Shown one piece after another: positions 52,308-60,071 of a stretch of 64,000 nucleotides of DNA; position 1 is the first letter of the stretch, and each line of letters opens with the position of its first letter. The notes under the pieces were generated by a model. It had not been told where the DNA came from and did no database searches. It saw nothing but the letters and a program-made list of their open reading frames with translations. The translations under genes and the position numbers were made by a program. The stretch spans positions 248,001 to 312,000 of the forward strand of contig NZ_NEVN01000004.1 of the NCBI RefSeq assembly GCF_002261475.1. Reading direction: 5' to 3'. This DNA comes from Bordetella genomosp. 5 (lineage in GTDB: Bacteria; Pseudomonadota; Gammaproteobacteria; Burkholderiales; Burkholderiaceae_B).

Positions 52308-54495
52308 AGACAACGACAACACCCGCTCCCGCCCCGCGCGTGGCGGCGCCCTGGCTCAGTGGCGCGATCGCGCGTCGAGCCCCGACCGAGGCCGGTCCGA
52401 GCGCTCGCCCGACGCCGGCGCACGCGCACAGCAGGCCGACCGCGGTCGTGCGGGGCCCTCGTCCCCGGACCGCAGCCGTTCGCCGTCGCAGGATCGCGGC
52501 CGCTCCGACTATCAGGACCGTGGGCGCTCGGGCTATTCGTCGCAGGACCGTGGCCGTTCGTCGCCGCAGGACGGCGGCCGGTCGGGTTACCAGGATCGCG
52601 GCCGTTCCGACTATTCGTCGCAGGACCGTGGCCGTTCGTCGCCGCAGGACGGCGGCCGGTCGGGTTACCAGGACCGTGGCCGTTCCGACTATTCGTCGCA
52701 GGACCGCGGCCGTTCGTCGTCGCAGGACGGCGGCCGGTCGGGTTACCAGGATCGCGGCCGTTCCGACTACGCGTCGCAGGACCGCGGCCGTTCGTCGTCG
52801 CAGGACGGCGGCCGGTCGGGTTACCAGGATCGTGGTCGTTCCGACTACGCGTCGCAGGATCGTGGCCGTTCCGACTACGGCGATCGCGGCCGCGCCGACT
52901 ACGGCTCGCAGGGAAGCGGTCGTTCGTATTCGGATCGGGGCGGCAATCGCCCGCAGGACGGCGGCCGTGGCCGCGGCCCCAATCCGGGCTTCGGTGGCCC
53001 GGGTGCGGGCGCACCGCGTCCGCGCATGCCCATCGCGGCCGTTCGGCTCGAACAGGTCCAGCGCGTGTTGTCCGAAGTGCTGCAATGGACCTACCCGGCC
53101 GACGGCGTGCTCTCGCATTGGTTCCGGGCCCATCCCAATCTGGGTGGACGTGACCGCGCCGAAGTAGCGGAGGCTGTCTACGACGTGCTGCGCAATCTGC
53201 GCCGTTACCGCCAGCTCAGCGAAAGCGGCGTCGGCAACGCCACGCGCCGTCTCGCCATTCTCGGTCTGGCGGGCTTCCGTGGGTCCGAATGGGTGCAGGA
53301 AGGCCTGGACAGCGGCGAATCCGCCTGGCTGGCACGCGTCGACCTCATCGATCCGGCCACCTTGCCGCGACCGGTGCGCCTGAGCATGCCGGACTGGCTC
53401 GACGAGCGCTTCGCCGTCATGCCCGAGGGCGAGGCGTTGATGGCGTCGCTCAACGTGGCGGCCAATCTCGACATCCGCGTCAACCCGCTCAAGGGAGATC
53501 GCGACGCGCTGCTCGCCACGCTCAATGCCGGTCCGCTCGCGCGCTTTGCGCCTCAGCCGACGGCGCATTCGCCGTGGGGCATCCGCTTCAAGGGTCACCC
53601 GCCGATCAACCGCCTGCCTGAGTTCGAAAACGGCACGCTCGAGGTGCAGGACGAAGGCAGCCAGTTGCTGGCACTGCTCGTCGGCCCGCGCCGCGGCGAA
53701 ATGATCATCGATTTCTGCGCCGGCGCCGGTGGCAAGTCGCTGTTGATCGGCGCCCTGATGCGCTCGACCGGCCGGCTCTACGCCTTCGACGTCTCGGCGG
53801 CGCGTCTGGCGCGGGCGAAGCCTCGCTTCGCGCGCAGCGGCCTGTCCAACGTCGTGCCGGTCGCGATCGAAAGCGAAAACGACGCGCGCGTGAAGCGCCT
53901 GGCCGGCAAGGCCCAGCGAGTCTTTGTCGACGCGCCTTGCACCGGCATCGGCACGCTGCGTCGCAATCCCGATCTGAAATGGCGCCAGCAGCCGCAGGTG
54001 CTGGCCGAGCTGGTCGATCTGCAATACCGGATTCTCAAGAGCGCGGCGCGCTGCGTGGCACCGGGCGGACGCCTGGTCTACGCCACGTGCAGCCTGCTCG
54101 AAGAAGAGAACGCGGCCCAGGCAGAGCGCTTCCTGGCCGAGCACCCTGAATTCGAACGCCTCGACGCCGCGCGCATCCTGCAGGATCGCTGCCCGACGCT
54201 GGCACTGACCGGCCCGTACGTGCAGTTGCGTCCCGACGAACACGGCACCGATGGCTTTTTCGGCGCCGTATTCGAGCGCAAAAAAGCCGCGCGCAGCACC
54301 GCCGCGACCGAAGCCTCGACCGATGCACCCGCTGTCGGGGCCGGATCGGCGTTGCCTGCGAGCAACGAAGAGGCCGCCGAGCGCAAACCGCGAGGCGCGG
54401 AGTCGGATGTGGTCGAGGGCGTGGCCGACACGGGCACGGATACCGGCGCGGGCGCGTCCGACGGCGGCTCCGATGGTGGCGGCGGTACCGACTGA
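52300..54495 (+). CDS. rsmB: RsmB-family 16S rRNA m5C methyltransferase with a repeat-rich N-terminal extension
   Basis: RNA m5C methyltransferase of the RsmB/NOP2 family, most likely 16S C967. The core starts at about residue 243 (MPIAAVRLEQVQRVLSEVLQW). It has the SAM motif IDFCAGAGGKS, and both cysteines C547 (DAPCTGIGTLRRNPD) and C597 (YATCSLLEEEN). The first 240 residues are an Arg/Gly/Ser/Asp/Gln-rich disordered region with four 26-residue repeats (QDRGRS type). A further acidic low-complexity tail follows from ~665. RsmB normally has neither extension. An internal ATG at 53026 could give a core-only protein. The start overlaps the purN stop by eight bases. Confidence 0.88.
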   Translation: MSKDNDNTRSRPARGGALAQWRDRASSPDRGRSERSPDAGARAQQADRGRAGPSSPDRSRSPSQDRGRSDYQDRGRSGYSSQDRGRSSPQDGGRSGYQDRGRSDYSSQDRGRSSPQDGGRSGYQDRGRSDYSSQDRGRSSSQDGGRSGYQDRGRSDYASQDRGRSSSQDGGRSGYQDRGRSDYASQDRGRSDYGDRGRADYGSQGSGRSYSDRGGNRPQDGGRGRGPNPGFGGPGAGAPRPRMPIAAVRLEQVQRVLSEVLQWTYPADGVLSHWFRAHPNLGGRDRAEVAEAVYDVLRNLRRYRQLSESGVGNATRRLAILGLAGFRGSEWVQEGLDSGESAWLARVDLIDPATLPRPVRLSMPDWLDERFAVMPEGEALMASLNVAANLDIRVNPLKGDRDALLATLNAGPLARFAPQPTAHSPWGIRFKGHPPINRLPEFENGTLEVQDEGSQLLALLVGPRRGEMIIDFCAGAGGKSLLIGALMRSTGRLYAFDVSAARLARAKPRFARSGLSNVVPVAIESENDARVKRLAGKAQRVFVDAPCTGIGTLRRNPDLKWRQQPQVLAELVDLQYRILKSAARCVAPGGRLVYATCSLLEEENAAQAERFLAEHPEFERLDAARILQDRCPTLALTGPYVQLRPDEHGTDGFFGAVFERKKAARSTAATEASTDAPAVGAGSALPASNEEAAERKPRGAESDVVEGVADTGTDTGAGASDGGSDGGGGTD
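52537..52848 (+). repeat. four tandem 78-bp units (26 residues) in rsmB
   Basis: Residues 80-183: four copies of a unit starting S/A-SQDRGRSS and ending YQDRGRSDY, with few changes (Ser/Ala, Pro/Ser). Degenerate copies flank it on both sides. The units are nearly identical in DNA, so copy number may vary between strains. Confidence 0.93.
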
Positions 54496-54624
54496 ACCCG
54501 ATAACGGGCGGTTGGGGAAGCCGGGCGATTCTTGCCCCGATCCCGGCTTGTCCGGGAACTGTCCGTTCAGTACGCTGTCAAACTTCCAATTGGGGCTCGA
54601 ACCCCGCCCGTCATACCGCGCCCA

Positions 54625-55029
54625 TCACGGCGCGGTGGTGCCGGAGGGGTTCGCGGCGCCCACCGTGATCTGGGCGCTCACGCGCTCCACCTTGCGGCCG
54701 CGGTCCTGGTAGCGCACTTCCCACGTGATGGTTTCGCTACCCGGCCGCTGGGCACGGTACAGCAGTTGCGACACCGGCACCGACGTATAGGCGCAACGGC
54801 CTCCACCGCCGGTATTGGCTTCGCCGCGCACGATTGTGAGCGCGCCCAGGGTAGGGCGCGTAACGATACGAACGTGCGGGGGATTCATGGCCTGGCAGTT
54901 CGGGCCGCGTAGCTCGTAATAGCTCGCGACCACGACTGTCTGCCCGGCGATGAGCGTGGCGTCCGCCTGAGCGGGCGGTATGCCGCCCAGCAGCAGGGTT
55001 AGGGCGAGTAGGGTGCGTGGTCGGAACAT
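54625..55029 (-). CDS. uncharacterised exported protein (134 aa)
   Basis: A signal peptide (MFRPRTLLALTLLLGGIPPAQA, cleavage near residue 22) is followed by a ~110-residue beta-rich domain: DATLIAGQTVVVASYYELRGPNCQAMNPPHVRIVTRPTLGALTIV ... PGSETITWEVRYQDRGRKVERVSAQITVGA. Two cysteines (NCQA and GRCAY) could form a disulfide. It has an Ig-like strand pattern, but I recognise no family. It is flanked by rsmB (tail to tail) and, upstream, a 274-base gap to the desaturase gene with no other gene. Confidence 0.75.
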   Translation of the reverse strand: MFRPRTLLALTLLLGGIPPAQADATLIAGQTVVVASYYELRGPNCQAMNPPHVRIVTRPTLGALTIVRGEANTGGGGRCAYTSVPVSQLLYRAQRPGSETITWEVRYQDRGRKVERVSAQITVGAANPSGTTAP

Positions 55030-55303
55030 CGTGGGGATCACTCTGCGATACGGGTAACACACAATATATTGTGGATCGAGGTTGTAGCAAAATGTAGAAA
55101 AGCCTTGGTGCCGGCCCAGTCCGCCACCATTTAAGAGGTAGCGACCGACGTCTCGTGAACGTCCGTCATGGCCCCGATCGGGGTGCTCCAAGCGCGGCTT
55201 AGTCCTTGATTTGGCTCAAAAACTATTTTGAAACTGCGCTGTCACGAAAAAAACATGTGGGCTAAAATTTGCCCACTCTTTTGCGAGGCGTAGAAACAGG
55301 TTT

Positions 55304-56515
55304 ATGGATTACATCCTTTCGTTTATTTCTGGTGGCTTGACCCAGGCCAGCTGGTGGCAGATCGTTCTGTTCACGCTGGTGGTTACGCACATCACCATCG
55401 TGTCGGTCACCGTCTTCCTGCATCGCAGCCAGGCGCACCGGGGCCTGGATCTGCACCCCGCAGTGATGCACTTCTTCCGCTTCTGGCTTTGGCTGACCAC
55501 CGGTATGGTCACCAAGGAGTGGGTTGCGATTCACCGCAAGCACCACGCCAAGTGCGAAAAGGAAGGCGATCCGCACTCCCCGATGCTCTTCGGCATCTGG
55601 AAGGTGCTGTTCCGCGGCGCCGAACTCTACCGCGAAGAGTCCAACAACAAGGAAACCATGGCCAAGTTCGGCCACGGTACGCCCGATGATTGGCTCGAGC
55701 GCAACGTCTACTCCACGCACAGCCTGCGCGGCGTGCTGACCATGCTCGTGATCGACGTCGCCCTGTTCGGCGCCGCCGGCCTGACCGTGTGGGCAGTGCA
55801 GATGGCCTGGATTCCCTTCTGGGCGGCTGGCGTCGTCAACGGCATCGGCCACTACTGGGGCTACCGCAACTACAACAGCCCGGACACCAGCACGAACGTG
55901 TTCCCGTGGGGCATCATCATCGGTGGCGAAGAGCTGCACAACAACCACCACGCTCACGGCACGTCGGCCAAGTTCTCGGCCAAGTGGTACGAGTTCGACA
56001 TCGGTTGGGGCTACATCCGTACGCTCGAGATGGTCGGCCTGGCCAAGGTCAAGAAGGTCGCGCCCAAGCTCAAGCTCGATCCCGACGCCAAGGAAGGCAT
56101 CGACCTGCGCACCCTGCAGGGCGTGATCACGCACCGCTACGAAGTGATGGCGCGTTACGCCGACGTGATCAAGCAGGCTGCCGCCGAAGAGCTGGCGAAG
56201 ATGAAGCCAGCGCGCCAGAAGGGCAGCGCCGACTGCAACTTCACGGTCCTGAAGCGTGCCAGCCGCGTGCTGACCCGCAACGAAGACGTGCTGCAGCCCG
56301 AGCAGATCGCCGAAGTCGATCAGGCCATCGCACGCAACCAGTCGCTCTCCACTCTGGTCCAGATGCGCCGCGAACTCGGCCGTCTGTGGGAGAGCTCCAG
56401 CGCCAGCAGCGAGCAGCTTCTGCATGATCTGCAAGCCTGGTGCCAGCGCGCCCAGCAAAGCGGCATCGCCGGGCTCGAGCAGTTTGCACTGCGTCTGCGC
56501 CGCTATGCGGCATGA
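55304..56515 (+). CDS. acyl-CoA/fatty-acid desaturase (delta-9 type)
   Basis: Integral-membrane di-iron desaturase. The three His boxes are present: HRSQAHR (about 40-46), HRKHH (about 77-81) and HNNHH (about 210-214), with hydrophobic segments between them. The 403-residue protein carries a helical C-terminal extension (from ~265, EGIDLRTLQGVITHRYEVMARYADVIKQAAAEEL...) beyond the core. The last codon overlaps uvrD (ATGATG around 56512). A -10-like TAAAAT lies 36 bases before the ATG. Confidence 0.93.
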   Translation: MDYILSFISGGLTQASWWQIVLFTLVVTHITIVSVTVFLHRSQAHRGLDLHPAVMHFFRFWLWLTTGMVTKEWVAIHRKHHAKCEKEGDPHSPMLFGIWKVLFRGAELYREESNNKETMAKFGHGTPDDWLERNVYSTHSLRGVLTMLVIDVALFGAAGLTVWAVQMAWIPFWAAGVVNGIGHYWGYRNYNSPDTSTNVFPWGIIIGGEELHNNHHAHGTSAKFSAKWYEFDIGWGYIRTLEMVGLAKVKKVAPKLKLDPDAKEGIDLRTLQGVITHRYEVMARYADVIKQAAAEELAKMKPARQKGSADCNFTVLKRASRVLTRNEDVLQPEQIAEVDQAIARNQSLSTLVQMRRELGRLWESSSASSEQLLHDLQAWCQRAQQSGIAGLEQFALRLRRYAA

Positions 56516-58830
56516 TGCTGGATAAACTCAATCCCGAGCAACGCGCCGCAGTCACTCTCGAACCGCAACACGCCCTGGTACTCGCCGGGGCGGGTAGCGG
56601 CAAGACCCGGGTCCTCACGACCCGCATGGCCTGGCTGATTCAAACCAGCCAGGCCAGTCCATTTGCGCTGCTCGCCGTCACATTCACCAACAAGGCCGCC
56701 CGCGAGATGCTCACTCGCATGGCGGCCGTGTTTCCTATCGACACGCGCGGCCTCTGGATCGGTACCTTCCATGGCCTGTGCAATCGCATGCTGCGCGCGC
56801 ATCACCGCGATGCCGGCTTGCCGCAGACCTTCCAGATCCTCGACACCGCCGACCAGCTGGCCGCGATCAAGCGCCTGATGAAGGCGAACGGCGTCGACGA
56901 CGAGAAGTATCCGCCGCGCGACGTTCAGCGCTTCATCAATGGCGCGAAAGAAGACGGTCAGCGTCCGTCCGAGGTCGAGGCCTGGGATGCCCATCGCCGC
57001 CGTCTGATCGAAATCTACGAGCTCTACGAAGCCCAGTGTCAGCGCGAGGGCGTGGTCGACTTCGCCGAATTGCTGCTGCGCGCCTACGAGCTGCTGTCGC
57101 GCAACGCGCCGGTGCGTGAGCACTACCAGCGTCGCTTCCGGCACATTCTGGTCGACGAGTTCCAGGACACCAACACGCTGCAGTACAAGTGGCTGCGCCT
57201 GCTGGCCGGCGGCGGCGCCGCGATCTTCGCGGTCGGCGACGACGACCAGTCCATTTACGCGTTCCGCGGCGCGAACGTCGGCAACATGGCCGACTTCGAG
57301 CGCGACTACGCGCACGGCCGCGTCATCCGCCTCGAGCAGAATTACCGCTCCTACGGCCACATCCTGGACTCGGCCAATGCGCTGATCGGTCACAACACCG
57401 GGCGTCTTGGCAAGAATCTCTGGACCGACCAGGGAGAGGGCGAGCTCGTCCGCGTGATCGAGCAGCCCTCGGATGCCATGGAGGCGCAGTGGATCGTCGA
57501 AGAGATCCGCGCGCTGATCAACGAAGGCCGGTCGCGCAGCGAGATCGCGGTGCTTTATCGCAGCAACGCGCAGTCGCGCGTGCTGGAGCACGCGCTCTTC
57601 TCGGCGGGTGTGCCCTACAAGGTCTATGGCGGTCTGCGCTTTTTCGAGCGCCAGGAGATCAAGCACGCGCTGGCGTATCTGCGCCTGATTTCCAATCCGC
57701 ACGATGACACCTCGTGGATGCGGGTGGTCAATTTCCCGGCGCGCGGTATCGGCGCGCGTACCCTCGAAACCCTGGCCGATGCCGCCCGTAGCGGCGGGAC
57801 CAGCCTGTTCGATTCGGTGGCGCGGGTGCCGGGCAAGGGGGGCTCCAACCTCGCCCAGTTCGCACAGCTGATCGGCCGCCTCGCGCACGAAACGCGCGAT
57901 CTGCCGCTGCCCGAGATGGTCGAGCACGTCATCGAAGAATGCGGCCTGAAGGCGCACTACCAGGCCGAGCGCGAAGGCGCCGAACGCCTCGAGAACCTGA
58001 ACGAACTCATCACCGCGGCGGCCGTGTTCACGGCCGAAGAAAACTTCGACGGCATGCCGGCCGGGGTGGTGCCGGAGTCGGACGTCAACAGCACGCTGAA
58101 TCCGGGCGTCGTCGATGCGCCGGCTCCGCCGCCCACCACCGGCCTGTCGCCGTTGGCGGCGTTCCTGTCGCATGCGGCGCTCGAGGCGGGCGACAACCAG
58201 GCGCAGCTGGGTCAGGAAGCGGTGCAGCTCATGACCGTGCACGCGGCCAAGGGCCTGGAGTTCGACGCGGTGTTCATCACCGGCCTCGAAGAAGGCCTGT
58301 TCCCGCACGAGAACAGCATCCTCGAACAGGCCGGTCTCGAGGAAGAGCGGCGCCTGATGTATGTGGCGATCACGCGAGCTCGTGAGCGCCTGTACATCAG
58401 TCTGGCCCAAAGCCGGATGCTGCACGGCCAGACGCGCTATGCAATGCGCTCGCGCTTTCTCGACGAGATCCCCGAGGAACACCTCAAGTGGCTCTCGCCG
58501 CGCATGGGCACGCAATACAGCCAGGCCGCGGCGGCGGGTTTTGCCAGCGGTCAGGGCGATTCCTGGAACCGCGGTCATGGCGACGCGTACGGCCGCAAGC
58601 ACACCAGCTCGGTCGCGCCGCGTGCCGCCCGCAGCGTGGCGACCGGTGTCACCGTGGGCGACCGCCAGTATCGCGTGGGACAAGGCGTGCGCCATGCACG
58701 GTTCGGCGACGGCACCATCATCGGCCTCAGTGGCGCCGGACAGGACGCGCAAGCGCAGATCCAGTTCCGCGACGTCGGCGCCAAGACGCTCGCGCTGGGC
58801 ATCGCCAAACTGGACATCATCCAGGGTTGA
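56512..58830 (+). CDS. uvrD: UvrD-type DNA helicase II
   Basis: SF1A 3'-5' helicase of mismatch and excision repair. Motif I VLAGAGSGKTRVL, Ia FTNKAAREM, II LVDEFQDTN, III VGDDDQSIYAFRGAN, IV LEQNYRS, V VQLMTVHAAKGLEFDAVFITGLEEGLFPH and VI EERRLMYVAITRARERL are all visible in the 772-residue product. The C-terminal ends in the Tudor-like GDRQYRVGQGVRHARFGDGTIIGLSG domain known from UvrD. The first ATG overlaps the desaturase stop, so the two are coupled. No LexA box lies nearby. Confidence 0.97.
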   Translation: MMLDKLNPEQRAAVTLEPQHALVLAGAGSGKTRVLTTRMAWLIQTSQASPFALLAVTFTNKAAREMLTRMAAVFPIDTRGLWIGTFHGLCNRMLRAHHRDAGLPQTFQILDTADQLAAIKRLMKANGVDDEKYPPRDVQRFINGAKEDGQRPSEVEAWDAHRRRLIEIYELYEAQCQREGVVDFAELLLRAYELLSRNAPVREHYQRRFRHILVDEFQDTNTLQYKWLRLLAGGGAAIFAVGDDDQSIYAFRGANVGNMADFERDYAHGRVIRLEQNYRSYGHILDSANALIGHNTGRLGKNLWTDQGEGELVRVIEQPSDAMEAQWIVEEIRALINEGRSRSEIAVLYRSNAQSRVLEHALFSAGVPYKVYGGLRFFERQEIKHALAYLRLISNPHDDTSWMRVVNFPARGIGARTLETLADAARSGGTSLFDSVARVPGKGGSNLAQFAQLIGRLAHETRDLPLPEMVEHVIEECGLKAHYQAEREGAERLENLNELITAAAVFTAEENFDGMPAGVVPESDVNSTLNPGVVDAPAPPPTTGLSPLAAFLSHAALEAGDNQAQLGQEAVQLMTVHAAKGLEFDAVFITGLEEGLFPHENSILEQAGLEEERRLMYVAITRARERLYISLAQSRMLHGQTRYAMRSRFLDEIPEEHLKWLSPRMGTQYSQAAAAGFASGQGDSWNRGHGDAYGRKHTSSVAPRAARSVATGVTVGDRQYRVGQGVRHARFGDGTIIGLSGAGQDAQAQIQFRDVGAKTLALGIAKLDIIQG

Positions 58831-58852
58831 GCGTGCTTGCGTTCGCAGGACG

Positions 58853-58885
58853 AAGCCGGCGCGGTCACGCGCCGGCTTTTTTTTT
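58853..58885. terminator. intrinsic terminator after uvrD
   Basis: Stem AAGCCGGCGCG (58853-58863) / CGCGCCGGCTT (58868-58878), loop GTCA, and nine T residues. The T run reaches the stop codon of the convergent peroxidase gene. Confidence 0.96.
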
Positions 58886-60062
58886 ATAGGGTGCCAAGGA
58901 AGGCGACCAGAGCGTCGATCTCGTCCGGCGACAGGTTCAGTGGCTGGATCAACGGCGACTTTCGCGCGGTCAGTGTGGTGCCCGCGGGCACGCGCCCCGA
59001 GGGCATGCCGGCGTTGTACATCCGCACGACGCCAACCAGCGTGGGAAAGATGCCGTTGTGCATGAAGGGGCCGGCGCGCGACACACCGCGCAGGCTCGGC
59101 GTGCGGAATCTGCCGATATCCTCGGGCGCGCGGGTGACCTCGTACCGGCCCAGGTCCTGATTGCGCCGTCCCACGAACGACAAGCCGATGTTGTGCAATT
59201 GGCCGTCGGTGAGCAAGGCGCCCTGGTGGCAGTGCATGCAACGCGCTTCGGTGCGAAACAGATGCAGGCCGATCATTTCCCTGTCGTCGAGCGCGGCCGT
59301 GTCACCCGCCAGGAAACGGTCGAAGCGCGTCTCCGGCGGGCGCAAGGTGGCGACGAACGCCGCGAGCCCCCGGGCGATGCGCGCGTCGCTCACCTGTGCA
59401 TCGCCATAGGCCGCCTGCAGCAGCGCGCGGTAGTCCGCCAGATCCGCGAGGCGGGCGCGCGCGCTCGCCAGATCATGGTTCATCTCACGCGGATCGGCGA
59501 TCGGGCCCAGCACCTGTTCGTGCAGGCTTGCCGCGCGCCCGTCCCAGAACAGCACCGGCGCGAACGGCGCCGCGAACAGCGGCATCGAACGCCGTCTGCC
59601 CATCAGCCCATCCGCGCCGACCGCGAGCGCGCGGCCGTCGCTGAACGCATGTTCCGGCTGATGACAGCTCGCGCAGGCGATCTTGCCGTTGGCCGATAAG
59701 CGCGGGTCGGCGAACAGCACCGCGCCCAGCGTGACGATCGCGGGCTGCCGTAAATCCGCGTTGAGCTGCGACTGGCCCGGATTGCTGGCGGTCCAGGTTT
59801 CGGGCGGTGCGCTCGCGGAGGGCACGGCCGACCATTCCGACCATCGAACGCCGGGGTCGATCGTCGGTGTGGGCCAGCGCAAGGGCACCTCACGATACTG
59901 GGCCCGCAGGCAAGCCGCGTCCCACAGACCCGAGGCATCGCGGCACGACCGGCTCGCGTCGGCCGGTGCCGCTGCCTGCGCCTCGACCGGCGGGGATGCC
60001 ATCAGCAGGGTCAGCGCGATGGCCACCGCCAGGCCGACGCGGTATCCGATGGATGACGACAT
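58884..60062 (-). CDS. dihaem cytochrome c peroxidase/MauG-family protein
   Basis: A periplasmic protein of 392 residues with a signal peptide (to about residue 29) and two c-type haem sites: C130-x-x-C133-H134 (CASCH) and C275-x-x-C278-H279 (CMHCH). The LFWDGRAASLHEQVLGPI segment between them and FRTPSLRGVSRAGPFMHNGIFPTLVGVVRMYN near the end are typical of the family. It may reduce peroxide or, like MauG/MbnH, oxidise a protein partner. It starts about 10 bases after the TonB-receptor stop and is probably in the same operon. Confidence 0.93.
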   Translation of the reverse strand: MSSSIGYRVGLAVAIALTLLMASPPVEAQAAAPADASRSCRDASGLWDAACLRAQYREVPLRWPTPTIDPGVRWSEWSAVPSASAPPETWTASNPGQSQLNADLRQPAIVTLGAVLFADPRLSANGKIACASCHQPEHAFSDGRALAVGADGLMGRRRSMPLFAAPFAPVLFWDGRAASLHEQVLGPIADPREMNHDLASARARLADLADYRALLQAAYGDAQVSDARIARGLAAFVATLRPPETRFDRFLAGDTAALDDREMIGLHLFRTEARCMHCHQGALLTDGQLHNIGLSFVGRRNQDLGRYEVTRAPEDIGRFRTPSLRGVSRAGPFMHNGIFPTLVGVVRMYNAGMPSGRVPAGTTLTARKSPLIQPLNLSPDEIDALVAFLGTL

Positions 60063-60071
60063 AGAGGGGAG

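Noticed and set aside
52537-52848. CRISPR or mobile repeat in rsmB
   Set aside because: Contiguous 78-bp coding repeats without spacers.
52258-54243. Minus-strand open frame opposite rsmB with Arg/Ala/Thr repeats
   Set aside because: Mirror of the rsmB repeats; no start site or family support.
58239-58831. Possible LexA site for uvrD
   Set aside because: No CTGT-N8-ACAG pattern was found in or before the gene.
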